Shown one piece after another: positions 46,701 through 54,737 of a DNA stretch of 64,000 nt. The position numbers and the translations under genes are program-made. Source of the stretch: Bacteroidales bacterium (GTDB lineage Bacteria; Bacteroidota; Bacteroidia; Bacteroidales; Tenuifilaceae). Location: the NCBI GenBank assembly GCA_013376985.1, contig JACABB010000033.1:1-64000 (forward strand), given 5' to 3'. A model generated the notes under the pieces. That model ran no database searches. It saw nothing but the letters and a program-made list of their open reading frames with translations, and was not told the DNA's origin. Each line of letters begins with the position of its first letter. Positions within the stretch are counted from its first letter, which is position 1.

Positions 46701-46983
46701 GAATTCTTCTCTCACCATTTTTAGAGTTATAATAACTTCGATAAATTGGAAATAGGAGCTGTTTATCCTTTTCGTAATCGGAAATAGTGCGTTTGAAAAT
46801 TGGCCACAGATTGATGTTCATATCCCTTGTAATCCCAAAATCGAACGACATGCTTTTTTTTGTTGTATCGATTTGTGAGAAGCTAATTAAAGGAATTAGT
46901 AGAATCGGAAATAGACCTATTGCTCGCTTAAATAACAAATTGCGTTTTTTAAGAATGTTTAATATGTATTTTACTCCAGACAA
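43738..46983 (-). CDS. Giant aromatic-repeat envelope protein of unknown function
   Basis: Not a family I can name. The 1081-residue product has a signal peptide (about 15-37, ending ISFSQ) and then about eight degenerate repeats of roughly 91 residues. Each repeat carries five short strands ending in aromatic motifs: TPL[FLY]W, [LF]P[IL][WV]W, FP[IV]YW, FPL[VAI]W and a FTFxP[LIF]FS strand followed by GQSxD. The anchor TPL[FLY]W occurs eight times. The regular short strands and W/Y/F-P pattern look like a beta-barrel or solenoid at the outer membrane. The last 200 residues drift from the pattern. No cysteine pattern, catalytic motif or partner gene is seen. Confidence 0.85.
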   Translation of the reverse strand: MSGVKYILNILKKRNLLFKRAIGLFPILLIPLISFSQIDTTKKSMSFDFGITRDMNINLWPIFKRTISDYEKDKQLLFPIYRSYYNSKNGERRIHFLPLFWRDSSRSDENFRIISTYYPSLIHISKDKEEKTKTFTFLEFAPRINLLEFKKSPDGLIMQNNLLLFLWYQNNQVTKKSYLIVFPAYWQFKSPIRESHTLFPIYSYGNNFRNKKQYRFITPLLWHLQSPKRSSNLFFPIWWNRKIFNGKDSIISTLVFPVYWSHRDKNTNNKVVFPIAWSFNNVRYKSLTIVPIVSYGYNSDRERHHLMVTPLFWHFKRNEGESTTLFPLVWSSTWKTKYENYSSLVVFPVYWAQQSNNERSQILLPFVWSKTTPYYRSFSFIPLFSVGQSPDKTSGHVIVTPLFWHYKSSDIISNTLFPIWWKRKRLYDDVTQTTNIVFPLYWERKEPSFQRNILFPLVWNFKNTEYHTFTFAPFISKGQSTDGKNSYIAITPLYWSFKTEQGKGKLLFPLWWQNDRTTNGEVLNSSRVVLLYWKYKDTERKHQGVLPLVWKLQNKSNLSFTFFPIFSHGQSIDSSRNYLAITPLFWHFKNQERTFNTLFPIWWNRNINDGQYNRHFQLLIPIYYAKWDSLTSKKILFPIIWSLKNLNYRSFTFVPLFSYGQSTDENVKHLAITPLFWYFRNPDGYSASVIPIFWNSKYGEGESAVKWSVIFPIYWSNKGLNQNNHVFFPILWSFNNSLHHSLTIAPLLSIGHSNDNSKRYAVITPLFWHIKKPKSYTNTFLPIWWSSQKKVGNKLIKTDIIFPIYLSHSNQRRATKVIFPLAWSFKSSSSHSFTFAPIFSIGQNINGKSHLMVTPLFWKFDSKAKHRRILFPLFTNYSDTANNKQFDVLLLLVRHSSTPNSSNLSILWPIVEREKSIDYKYFRFAPLVWSKKSPTFSYFTIQPFFYHSISKKSETYRILWELFVHRNQLGVKKSNSLLWKVTTWDRYANGDHDFRLLYLLYANSNVEGKVEKSFFPFYYLTKDNNGNQSLSAFFYFYNSLKRKIPNTKEYYQEERIFWLIRIRSNYKILKQKGIEVNSKGY

Positions 46984-47067
46984 GATTGTTAAGTATTAAA
47001 ACATTACCTAAATTTATGAATATTTAAGTTTTTCCAATCGATAGAGTTTATTTAGTTTTTACTTCTT

Positions 47068-47802
47068 CTATCTGGAACCTCCATTTATAAAGTTATTCCA
47101 ATCACCTCTACTGCCATTGAAGGTGTTGACATCTACCCAGCCTTTTATTCCTTCCATCTCTCCACGGTGGGCGTATTGCCAGAATGTCCAGGTTCTATCA
47201 ATTGGAGGTTCTTCGTCTAATGAGCATATCCAAAGAGGGTTTTTGTTGAAATTATCTTTGATGTACTTATTATACTCGTGTTCGTTAGTGTAGATAATCA
47301 CTTTTCGAGATGATCGCGCTTCTACATAGTTTATAAAATCTCGGATCTCCTTTATAACTAGTTTCGGATTATTCCTGTTGGTATAGTTGCCCGATTCTTC
47401 AACATCAAGAATAGGGGCAAAATCGAGATTGTAAATTTTTATTCTACTCAAATAATTCTTTGCTTGCTCCGCACCATCACGATTGAATTTAAAGAAATGG
47501 TAGGCCCCAACTTTTACTTTTATTTTCTTTGCATCATTTAAATTATCCTGAAAACACGGGTCAAGACGTGTTTTCCCTTCTGTTGCCTTAATGAAAGCAA
47601 AATCAATATTCTGATCTTTTAGTTTATCCCAATTAATGTGACCGTTATGTTTCGATATATCGATACCAAAAATGGGGTACTTAAACTTATTAATTTTGAA
47701 AGTATCTGGCTCAAAAAAAACTTTATAGATAATTATCCCAACAAATATTGAGAAAACAAGAACTACTACATAGAATTTCTTTTTTGGTTTTCTCATGGTC
47801 AA
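47068..47802 (-). CDS. GH25-family lysozyme
   Basis: A 244-residue GH25 muramidase that cleaves the glycan of peptidoglycan. It has an N-terminal membrane anchor or signal (about 9-27, rich in V/F/I), then FGIDISKHNGHINW, FIKATEG, GAYHFF and the catalytic acidic pair region ILDVEESG, ending with WQYAHRGEMEGIKGWVDVN, all classical GH25 features. It is monocistronic. Role in wall remodelling or competition cannot be told from the sequence. Confidence 0.9.
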   Translation of the reverse strand: MTMRKPKKKFYVVVLVFSIFVGIIIYKVFFEPDTFKINKFKYPIFGIDISKHNGHINWDKLKDQNIDFAFIKATEGKTRLDPCFQDNLNDAKKIKVKVGAYHFFKFNRDGAEQAKNYLSRIKIYNLDFAPILDVEESGNYTNRNNPKLVIKEIRDFINYVEARSSRKVIIYTNEHEYNKYIKDNFNKNPLWICSLDEEPPIDRTWTFWQYAHRGEMEGIKGWVDVNTFNGSRGDWNNFINGGSR

Positions 47803-48088
47803 CGTTGGTTAAATATCTTTTTAAAATTCCCGTGTGAGGATGTATTTAAATCTCCGCCAGTTCTTGATTTTTGCTTTGCGAATTTATGAAAACTTTTGTC
47901 CAAAAAAGAATATCGGTGGGTATTAGTGCTGCTCAAGGTTTCAGAACAAACAGAGTAGGATGCTTATCAGTATATCATAGGAGCGATTTTTGACCTTAAG
48001 TGTTATAGACTCCCCTTTATGTTTTTTTATATCAAAGGGATGTTATGTAGGCCTTTCCCTTTTTTTAAAACTAATGTATTTAAAATAA
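47803..48088. other. Non-coding region between lysozyme and cold-shock genes
   Basis: Non-coding AT-rich sequence, presumably with the lysozyme promoter near 47810-47900. Short runs CCCTTT/AAAGGG around 48014-48065 could form a hairpin, but I see no gene or convincing site. Confidence 0.4.
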
Positions 48089-48126
48089 GAAACTGCCTCA
48101 GACACTATAGTCATTGAGGCAGTTTC
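48089..48126 (-). terminator. Terminator of cold-shock gene
   Basis: Perfect 12-bp stem GAAACTGCCTCA / TGAGGCAGTTTC with a 14-nt loop and a T-rich run on the minus strand, 32 bases after the stop of the csp gene. Confidence 0.85.
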
Positions 48127-48157
48127 CAAAACAATAAATGTCTTATATAATATAAGC

Positions 48158-48349
48158 TTATACTAGCTTAACATTTACAGCATTTAATCCTTTTTTACCT
48201 TCTTGAAGATCGAAAGTTACTTCGTCATTTTCTCTAATCTCATTAACTAAGCCAGATACATGTACAAAGTACTCTTTTTCTGATGCTTCGTCTTTAATAA
48301 ATCCAAAACCTTTTGAATCATTAAAAAATTTCACTGTTCCTTTATTCAT
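48158..48349 (-). CDS. cspA: Cold-shock domain protein
   Basis: A 63-residue CspA-type OB-fold protein that binds single-stranded RNA. Both RNA-binding motifs are present: KGFGFI (RNP1) and YFVHVSG (RNP2), after the family start NKGTVKFFND. Monocistronic with a strong terminator and a long 5' leader. It probably acts as an RNA chaperone. The symbol refers to the family, not to a temperature response. Confidence 0.93.
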   Translation of the reverse strand: MNKGTVKFFNDSKGFGFIKDEASEKEYFVHVSGLVNEIRENDEVTFDLQEGKKGLNAVNVKLV

Positions 48350-48621
48350 TATTTTTAAAATTATTGTGCTGCAATGTACGTACTATTATTTAGATATTGG
48401 CTTTATTTCCAATAAATTAATTTTTTTATTATAATATTAAAATTCTTAAAGTCTTATTGGGAGAATAATTGAACATAAAGTGTTAACCGAAGTTTGTTTA
48501 TTTGAGGTCGTTAAAATTGCAAAATAACGAAAATAAGCTATGTTAATGATTCTATTATCAGCATTTTCAGTCATTCCTAATGTTTTAGGATTTTTACTGA
48601 TTGCTATGAACAGATGTAAAA

Positions 48622-48744
48622 TCAAAAAATACTTTTTTTGTTTTTCTCATCGCGTTTAGCAGCTTTTGCAGCTCTTTTTTCTTTCAAGTTTTTAGTTGGC
48701 ACCTTTTTACTTGATTTCTCTTTTCCTTCTTTTTCTTTCGACAT
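48622..48744 (-). CDS. Small highly basic protein
   Basis: A 40-residue open frame starting MSKEKEGKEKSSKK and ending DEKNKKSIF, with about 40% lysine or arginine. Similar lysine-rich miniproteins are found near csp genes in Bacteroidota, from memory. There is no signal peptide or domain. Too short for many gene callers; coding status rests on codon use and charge pattern alone. Confidence 0.5.
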   Translation of the reverse strand: MSKEKEGKEKSSKKVPTKNLKEKRAAKAAKRDEKNKKSIF

Positions 48745-48871
48745 TTTAGTTCGTTTTAATTAATACAATAAGAATCAATTCGCCTAGTTGTTTTTGATAA
48801 ATATTATTGAAAATAAAAGGCGTTATAGATCTCTCTTTTGATCTTAATTGGAGTGTGGTAGCGTTTTCAGT

Positions 48872-49249
48872 TTATTCGTATCCGCTTTTTATAGTGGTTG
48901 AAACCATTTTGAAGCGTTCGGTTGCTTTTACAAAATTCGAGGCATGAGCAGGTATTATAATCGACTGCCCAGCCTCAAGAAAGTTTGATGTGCCATCGAT
49001 AATGATTTCGGCTTTGCCATCAATAATTTGAATGAATGTATCGAATGGGGAAGTTTTTTCTTTAACTTCCTTATCAGTATTAAAAGACAATATGGAGATA
49101 TTTCCTGCTGGCTTTTTTACTATCGTTCTGCAAACAATAGAATTGGGTTCATAACCAATTAGGTCGATATTTGTAAAAATTTTTGATTTCTCTATTTCCG
49201 AATTATCCAAATCCTTTGAACGATACTCAGGATTATTGTGGGGACACAT
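48872..49249 (-). CDS. Cupin-domain protein
   Basis: A single-domain cupin of about 125 residues. I use the start at 49249 (MCPHNNPEYR): an in-frame start at 49327 would overlap the next gene upstream. Visible: TSPFDTFIQIIDGKAEIIIDG and GQSIIIPAHASNFVKA, the two cupin motifs, though the first lacks most metal-binding histidines. It resembles Bacteroidota small cupins located beside a CsbD-like gene. Ligand unknown. Confidence 0.75.
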   Translation of the reverse strand: MCPHNNPEYRSKDLDNSEIEKSKIFTNIDLIGYEPNSIVCRTIVKKPAGNISILSFNTDKEVKEKTSPFDTFIQIIDGKAEIIIDGTSNFLEAGQSIIIPAHASNFVKATERFKMVSTTIKSGYE

Positions 49250-49280
49250 ATTGTTTGTGTAAAATGTTTTTATAAAGCCA

Positions 49281-49478
49281 TTAAAGTTCCTGAAATATAC
49301 GCTCCATTTCTGGTTCAGGTATTCCAAGTTTATTACTAACCCTTACTATCATTTCAAACTTTCGACCTGCCTCAAAAAGCAAATCTTTATCAGTTAGGCT
49401 TTTGAATTGGTTTAGGAGCTTTTCTTTTTGCTCGCTCCACTTTTGGGCGTTGCGCGATGGTCTTAGATATTTATCCAT
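49281..49478 (-). CDS. CsbD-like small protein
   Basis: A 65-residue helical protein, with WSEQKEKLLNQFKSLTDKDLLFEAGR resembling the stress-related CsbD family of Bacteroidota. It ends 31 bases before the chosen start of the cupin gene, so the two are probably cotranscribed. No membrane segment. Confidence 0.65.
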   Translation of the reverse strand: MDKYLRPSRNAQKWSEQKEKLLNQFKSLTDKDLLFEAGRKFEMIVRVSNKLGIPEPEMERIFQEL

Positions 49479-49567
49479 TAATCAATTTATTAAAGTAGTT
49501 AAGGATTCAAAAGTAAACCATCACTTGAGTATAAGTGTTACATAACTTTTTAAATAAGTTACATCAT

Positions 49568-50128
49568 TCACACATTTCTTAATGTGCTACGTCTTTTTTG
49601 TTTAAGATTTTTGAAGTGAGATGGTGTGAGCCCAGTCATTTTCTTGAACTGATTTGATAAATGGGCTACACTGCTGTAATGAAGTTTGTAAGCAATTTCG
49701 GTAAGATTTAGCTCATCGTAAACCAGAAGTTCTTTTACTTTTTCAATTTTATGGGTCAAATAGAATTGCTCAATCGTAGTTCCCTTAACTTCGGAAAAGA
49801 GATTTGCAAGGTAGGTATAGTTGTAATTGAGCTTTTCGCTTAGGTAATCGGAAAGGTTAATTTTGATTTGATCATCGGTATAGTGAACCAGCTCAATAAT
49901 AATTGTTTTTATCTTCTCAACAAGTATACTCTTTTTATCATCCATTAGCTCTAGTCCAGTTTTTTTTAGGGCTAAACCCAGCTGTTTAAACTGGTCGGAT
50001 GAAATATCTTCAATAACTTCAACTTCGCCTAAATCAACAGATTTATAGTGCAATCCAAGTTTTTCTAGTTCAGATTTTACAACCATTTTGCATCGGATGC
50101 AAACCATATTTTGAATATATATTTTCAA
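49568..50128 (-). CDS. AraC-family regulator with N-terminal HMA-like domain
   Basis: A 186-residue regulator. The C-terminal half is an AraC/XylS double helix-turn-helix (EKVKELLVYDELNLTEIAYKLHYSSVAHLSNQFKKMTGLTPSHF). The N-terminal 75 residues contain MVCIRCKMVVKSELEKLG, a CxxC heavy-metal-associated (HMA) motif, so it may sense copper or another soft metal. This short HMA-AraC type is known in Bacteroidota. A small cytochrome and a copper-type cupredoxin gene lie nearby, which fits but does not prove copper control. Confidence 0.85.
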   Translation of the reverse strand: MKIYIQNMVCIRCKMVVKSELEKLGLHYKSVDLGEVEVIEDISSDQFKQLGLALKKTGLELMDDKKSILVEKIKTIIIELVHYTDDQIKINLSDYLSEKLNYNYTYLANLFSEVKGTTIEQFYLTHKIEKVKELLVYDELNLTEIAYKLHYSSVAHLSNQFKKMTGLTPSHFKNLKQKRRSTLRNV

Positions 50129-50214
50129 TCGAATCTATTTTATAGTTACTAAACTCTTAGGAGATAAATATACAACAATTTATTGGTGGATTTCAGTCTG
50201 ATTAAGCAGATAAA

Positions 50215-50538
50215 TCATTGTTTGCCCCTACATACATACTTTGTAACCAATTGGGTTTGTGAAGATGTCATATTGGTTCTTGGAACCATATTACTTAAAA
50301 TGCTTTTCCATTGGGTTGGTGTATAGCTATCAGGAGAGTACAACCCATGACAAATGCCGCAGTTATTAATATACAATGTTCTACCCTGTTGTAATTCTTG
50401 TAATGTTGCATTTGCAGTAACATCGGCACTTGTAGGAGTGTATAGCGAACCGATATCGGTGTTGGTTTTATTACAACCCTCAATTGCAAATAGTATGGCA
50501 ATTGTAACGATTAACAAAACATATCTTTTCGTTCTCAT
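50215..50538 (-). CDS. Small monohaem cytochrome c-like protein
   Basis: A 107-residue predicted lipoprotein or exported protein (AIEGCNK near residue 22) with one haem motif CGICH and a possible axial methionine in SNMVPRTNM. A further C-terminal cysteine (YVCRGKQ) is odd. It may carry electrons in the periplasm. Not clearly operonic with neighbours. Confidence 0.78.
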   Translation of the reverse strand: MRTKRYVLLIVTIAILFAIEGCNKTNTDIGSLYTPTSADVTANATLQELQQGRTLYINNCGICHGLYSPDSYTPTQWKSILSNMVPRTNMTSSQTQLVTKYVCRGKQ

Positions 50539-50666
50539 AGTAGGAGATATTAAAGGTTATTATCTGTTTTATATAACAACCCTTATCGCCTTAAGTTGAT
50601 ATTGTTAACATTTTTTATAAATGATTTGAATACCAGTGGAGATATTATTGAAGGCTTATCATGAGA

Positions 50667-51272
50667 CTATGCTACTATCCCTGTCCAAAGCTGGTAAATT
50701 CCAAATGCCGCAAAGGCAAAGCACGATATGGCAAGCGATATTTTGGTTACCCTAGGACCAAATCGCTTTGCAGCTGCAAAAAGGATTACCATTCCTGCTG
50801 TGCAAATTATTAGCGTTCCGTAGAATCCTACCAGCAGAACAATTCCATAATTTGGGCTTTGCTTCCAAGCACTCATTAGCTGAGGTCCTAGGATTAGGCT
50901 CCAACCTATATAGGGTGCTGGGTTAAGGGTGTTTATTAGCACTGCTTTAAAAAAACCTCTCTGATTGGTTGAACTATTCTCACCATTCAAATTATAGCTT
51001 CGCCATGATTTATAAGCACTATATGCCATGTAAAGTAGTAACAGCCCCCCTGCACATTGTAGAATAGTAAGAAAACCTGCTGGAACGCTGGTAAGAATGA
51101 AAAGTACTAGCACAACTGGAGGTATGTCACTCAGTAGCGGAACAAAAACCAATGGTAGGGTTTTGCGCCACCCGTTTAGTATGCTTTGCGAGAATAGCAA
51201 TGCCTGAAAAGGCCCTGGTTGCACCGTGCAAGCAAATCCAAACCCAATAGCGAATATTAAATAGCTCAACAT
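50667..51272 (-). CDS. LysE-family amino acid/metabolite exporter
   Basis: A 201-residue inner-membrane protein with six hydrophobic helices, of the LysE/RhtB exporter superfamily. The N terminus (FGFACTVQPGPFQALLFSQSI) carries the family's PGP motif, and a second proline motif LNPAPYIGWS is near residue 114. It likely exports an amino acid or related small molecule; the substrate is not readable. Monocistronic. Confidence 0.85.
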   Translation of the reverse strand: MLSYLIFAIGFGFACTVQPGPFQALLFSQSILNGWRKTLPLVFVPLLSDIPPVVLVLFILTSVPAGFLTILQCAGGLLLLYMAYSAYKSWRSYNLNGENSSTNQRGFFKAVLINTLNPAPYIGWSLILGPQLMSAWKQSPNYGIVLLVGFYGTLIICTAGMVILFAAAKRFGPRVTKISLAISCFAFAAFGIYQLWTGIVA

Positions 51273-51500
51273 AACAGATTACTGGCTTATTCCTTTTGAA
51301 GTCCCAAATTTAATCAGAAAATGAACTCTTGAATGGTTTTCCTTAATTCTGTTTTCCATTCATCGGTAATGTTTTGGTTATATATAATCTAGCAGAATGT
51401 TTTTTTTTTGACTTTATTTAGCTAGCCAACCAGTTTGGTTTGAATGAACTAATAACCCTTTTACCTGTTTTGTATATTCATAACCATAATAAATATTACT

Positions 51501-51860
51501 ATGAAAAACATAATTTTATCACAAAGCAAGCTGGTAGTTGCAGCCATTCTACTATTCGCTTTCTTAGGTGTAACCAATAGTTGCAAAAAATCATCAGACA
51601 CACCAGGTGCAAATGAGGTTTATATCGAAAATATGGCTTTTAATCCAAAAACCATAACTGTGGCTGCAAATACCACCATTACTTGGACTAACAAGGATGG
51701 AGTTGCCCATACCGTAACCAGTGCAACTGGTTTGTTTGATAGCGGAACAATATCCAATAATGGGGTTTATAGCCATAAATTTACTACTGCAGGAACCTAT
51801 TCGTACATTTGTACTATACATCCAGATATGGTTGGTACAGTGGTTGTAAATGCAAACTAG
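51501..51860 (+). CDS. Cupredoxin (plastocyanin-like) lipoprotein
   Basis: A 119-residue predicted lipoprotein (TNSCKK lipobox) with one type 1 blue-copper domain. Copper ligands are visible: His in GVAHTVTS, then Cys, His and Met in YICTIHPDMVG. It probably transfers electrons in the periplasm. It is on the plus strand, opposite the LysE gene, and ends in a GAGTTCCGAAC hairpin. A link with the metal-type AraC regulator nearby is possible but unproven. Confidence 0.9.
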   Translation: MKNIILSQSKLVVAAILLFAFLGVTNSCKKSSDTPGANEVYIENMAFNPKTITVAANTTITWTNKDGVAHTVTSATGLFDSGTISNNGVYSHKFTTAGTYSYICTIHPDMVGTVVVNAN

Positions 51861-51925
51861 ATGGATGATGCAGGATACTAAAAAAGGTAAAATGAACTTT
51901 TACCAATAGATGAATATTAAACCGA

Positions 51926-51956
51926 GAGTTCCGAACTTTCGAAAAGTTCGGAACTC
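51926..51956 (+). terminator. GAGTTCCGAAC hairpin, copy 1
   Basis: Perfect 14-bp stem GAGTTCCGAACTTT / AAAGTTCGGAACTC with a 3-nt loop, 65 bases past the cupredoxin stop. Related copies at 53267-53302 and 53810-53842 make this a dispersed terminator-like repeat. Confidence 0.8.
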
Positions 51957-52007
51957 TTATCAGAATATCGAGCTATTTTTATTAATGTCTTCTTTTGCTA
52001 ACATGTT

Positions 52008-53105
52008 TTAGTTTCGTCTTCTTTTTAACTCCTTTTTTGCTAGTTCTGGAGCAATTGGTAGATAGTCCTTTGAGTTTTCAACTATCTCTTCAAGCTTTTC
52101 ATCGCTATACTCTGAATATAAAGCTTCCAATTCTTCTTTTTTTACAAAATCATTGTAGTTAATATTCGATTTTTGTGAATAATCTTTTGTTACTAGGAAC
52201 TGAAAAGAGGTTTCAAATTTATAGCTATTAACATTAATTATTTTGAATATCTTTTCGAGCTCTTCTTTTGAAAACGAGAGAGTTGTTAAGAAATGTTGGG
52301 TTTTATCTTTAAGTATTAAGGAAATATTAGAATATTCTTGCCAAGAAATTTTACTCCTGTTATTACAATATGTAAATGCACATTGATGAATATCTTTCCT
52401 TTCGATCTTTATAGTATTTTCATCGTAATTTATTTGTATAGTCTTATTCTTTAAGTCTAGAATAACGGAATTGACTTTGGGTTTTGATCTGTATTGTGAA
52501 AATACTAGGATGAAAGGAGAATTAATAATAGCATAAAACCCACAAATACTGCATATAACTTTAATTAAATCTTGTTCGAATTCCGGAGTCAGTAGAAAAC
52601 ACACAATTAGAAAAATTGGAGTAAAAAAAGCTAAAATAGGAAAACTATACCTCCAGATATCATATTTACCCAATTCTATTTCATCTAGGGTTTCTTCTAC
52701 TTCTATTTCTTCATCCTCTTCTGGCTCTAGTTGAATTTTGATTTCCAATTGATTTTCGTAAAAATCAATTATTATATCTTGAACAGATACTCCCGATGGG
52801 TTATTTAAAAAATCTACTGAAACATGATCGAGTCCAGTTCTGCCATCTTTTATATACTTTACATCATATTCTCCTCTTTTTACCCATGTGATTGATAAAA
52901 ACTCTTGTTTTTCAGCGTCTTGAAGAATTATTTCAGGGATACAAGATGTAAGATTAGACTCTTCTCTTGTTTTAATTTTTGAGAAATGTTTCTCTCGATC
53001 AAATTTTTCAAATATTGATATTGCCTTATCTAAGTCAACAATTCCACAATTATCATAATCTTGAGGATCTCTGTCGGGATATTGAATCAATAGTTCTATA
53101 TTCAT
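52008..53105 (-). CDS. Hypothetical protein with two membrane helices
   Basis: Not recognised. A 365-residue protein with no signal peptide: an N-terminal soluble part (about 1-150) rich in aspartate and glutamate (EPEEDEEIEVEETLDE), two adjacent membrane helices (about 155-210) and a soluble C-terminal part ending in basic residues. The layout recalls some immunity or stress proteins of Bacteroidota. Codon use matches its surroundings. No partner gene is apparent. Confidence 0.55.
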   Translation of the reverse strand: MNIELLIQYPDRDPQDYDNCGIVDLDKAISIFEKFDREKHFSKIKTREESNLTSCIPEIILQDAEKQEFLSITWVKRGEYDVKYIKDGRTGLDHVSVDFLNNPSGVSVQDIIIDFYENQLEIKIQLEPEEDEEIEVEETLDEIELGKYDIWRYSFPILAFFTPIFLIVCFLLTPEFEQDLIKVICSICGFYAIINSPFILVFSQYRSKPKVNSVILDLKNKTIQINYDENTIKIERKDIHQCAFTYCNNRSKISWQEYSNISLILKDKTQHFLTTLSFSKEELEKIFKIINVNSYKFETSFQFLVTKDYSQKSNINYNDFVKKEELEALYSEYSDEKLEEIVENSKDYLPIAPELAKKELKRRRN

Positions 53106-53189
53106 AATTTTTGTTAGGAATAACTAATCTATTTATAGGTTCGAAATCAAATTTAATTAAAAAATGTGACAAATTGACAAAACTATATA

Positions 53190-53266
53190 GGAAAGTCGTT
53201 CGGGAAGGAAGAAAAGTGTCAAACCTTCCTTGGAAAGTTACTCGGGAAGGAAGAAAGTTTTAAACC
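53190..53266. repeat. Imperfect direct repeat GGAAAGT..TCGGGAAGGAAG
   Basis: Two copies of about 35-42 bases each (from 53190 and from 53232) sharing GGAAAGT-N-CTCGGGAAGGAAGAAA-like sequence, followed by a GAGTTCCGAAC hairpin. Non-coding; a local duplication of a short intergenic repeat. Confidence 0.7.
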
Positions 53267-53302
53267 AAGAGTTCCGAACTTTTCAAAAAGTTCGGAACTC
53301 TT
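53267..53302 (-). terminator. GAGTTCCGAAC hairpin, copy 2
   Basis: Perfect 17-bp stem AAGAGTTCCGAACTTTT / AAAAGTTCGGAACTCTT with a 2-nt loop, 8 bases past the end of the broken DinB gene. Same family as copies 1 and 3. Confidence 0.8.
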
Positions 53303-53309
53303 AGCTTGG

Positions 53310-53784
53310 CTACCGATTAATCAGGTCGTTGATCTCGCTAAAGTGAAGTTCCAAGTGCCTTAAATAGTCAAAAACCATCGATTTTAGGGAGACAGTTTTT
53401 TCGTGCGAGGCTACCCAAACATTCTCTAGCTTACTTGCATTGATATTTTCGATAACATGGATTAGGTGATAATTTAAATACTTTAAAAGCTGCACAATTC
53501 CAATCCTCCTCTTGATAGTTTTGAATTGCAATCCACCTATCATTATTACCATTCGAGGCGTAGTTTGGAAAGATTAAAGGATTTTCCTGATATTGCAGAT
53601 GTACAATCCTGTGCGTATTGTTTGATGCCGAATCAATCATATGCCCAGCAATCCCCTTAATAGTTCTGTTCTGAGAATTTCGTTTTTTGGTTATCACATC
53701 ATCCTTTAGAGCTAATAGCTTTGGTTCCCATTCATCAATAAGCGATTGAATTCCTTTAACGGTAGGTTCAAACTCTGCAATCAT
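53310..53784 (-). pseudogene. DinB-family protein gene with a frameshift
   Basis: Two overlapping frames together give one DinB/YfiT-type four-helix protein: from 53784, MIAEFEPTVKGIQSLIDEWEPK through NYQEEDWN, then in the shifted frame VQLLKYLNYHLIHVIENIN to ELHFSEINDLINR. The switch lies at about 53494-53502 and needs a net +1 change. The conserved DinB helices, including histidines typical of the family, continue across it. It is either a real pseudogene or a sequencing error. DinB relatives are metal-dependent thiol transferases or unknown. Confidence 0.8.
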
Positions 53785-53809
53785 ACTGTTTAATTTTTTA
53801 GAGTGATAA

Positions 53810-53842
53810 AGAGTTCCGAACTTTTTAAAAGCTCGGAACTCT
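53810..53842. terminator. GAGTTCCGAAC hairpin, copy 3
   Basis: Stem GAGTTCCGAACTTTT / AAAAGCTCGGAACTC with one mismatch, just upstream of the DinB pseudogene start. Third copy of the local repeat family. The next gene on either side is on the minus strand, so it may separate NTF2-like and DinB transcripts. Confidence 0.7.
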
Positions 53843-53954
53843 AGGCTTTATAATTGTAGTGCAAATTTAAAACTATTCAGCGCTATGTTAAAATATCACT
53901 AGCATTATCGCATTTTGCGATAGTGGGTGTTTTTGCTTGTGTGATAGTAACTAT

Positions 53955-54419
53955 TTACTTTGCCTTATTCCAAAAATCGATATCCAACAAATAGTTTCCG
54001 TCCGCCTGTTTGCGCCAAACATTGATATACTTAACGGTAACATTGTACAGGGTATCTTTGTACATTATTTTGGATGATGCTAGGCCAGTTTCGTAGATAA
54101 TATCCTTATCCCCATCGATAGTTAGAACGTTAGTGTTCATCTCCAAAGTTTTGGAGGTCTTAAAATCCTCTGCCCAAAATGCCTTAATGTTATTCCTGCC
54201 GTGAACAAAGCCAGAGCCATTTGGGCTTAGCTTAGCCGAATCGGCATACATCAAGGCTACTTTCTCAGCATCTCCCGATTTAAAGCATTCGCCAAGCGTT
54301 GTGTTTCTGCTTTCTACAATTTTTCTCATCTCTGCTTTTGAAATTCCCTGTTCGGGTTTATTGCATGAGCAAAACACAATCAGCAGAAATGCCATTAGAG
54401 GAAGCATAATAGTTTTCAT
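53955..54419 (-). CDS. SnoaL/NTF2-like lipoprotein
   Basis: A 154-residue predicted lipoprotein (IVFCSCN lipobox) with an NTF2-like cone fold of the DUF4440/SnoaL kind: KIVESRNTTLGECFKSGDAEKVALMYADSAKLSP and a C-terminal VKYINVWRKQADGNYLLDIDFWN. These proteins often bind or isomerise small molecules, but many are of unknown role. Monocistronic. Confidence 0.85.
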   Translation of the reverse strand: MKTIMLPLMAFLLIVFCSCNKPEQGISKAEMRKIVESRNTTLGECFKSGDAEKVALMYADSAKLSPNGSGFVHGRNNIKAFWAEDFKTSKTLEMNTNVLTIDGDKDIIYETGLASSKIMYKDTLYNVTVKYINVWRKQADGNYLLDIDFWNKAK

Positions 54420-54737
54420 ATCGTTAGCGGTTTTAGTTGGTTGCTTCTTTATGTTAACTGCAATATTAAGATAATAACATTTATAGTCAATGTTTCTGGG
54501 ACAAGAAATGTTGAAAGGGATGCCATTAGAGTTGTTAAATCATCTTAATATGATAATAAATAGATAAAACACACCCTAAAATAAATTCAATGCGGCTGAA
54601 TATAGTAAATATCAACAAAAGCAATAATTAGTATTTGTTTAGCAAATAATGTTACGAAATGAACTAAATCAAAATATTTAATTGTAAATTGCCTTTACTA
54701 AAGTAGATAATTGTATTTATAAAAATACTTCAGCATG
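54420..54737. other. Intergenic region upstream of first GG-leader peptide
   Basis: AT-rich region holding the promoter of the NTF2-like gene on the minus strand and of the peptide gene on the plus strand. No gene seen. It ends at the pseudoknot element listed next. Confidence 0.5.
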
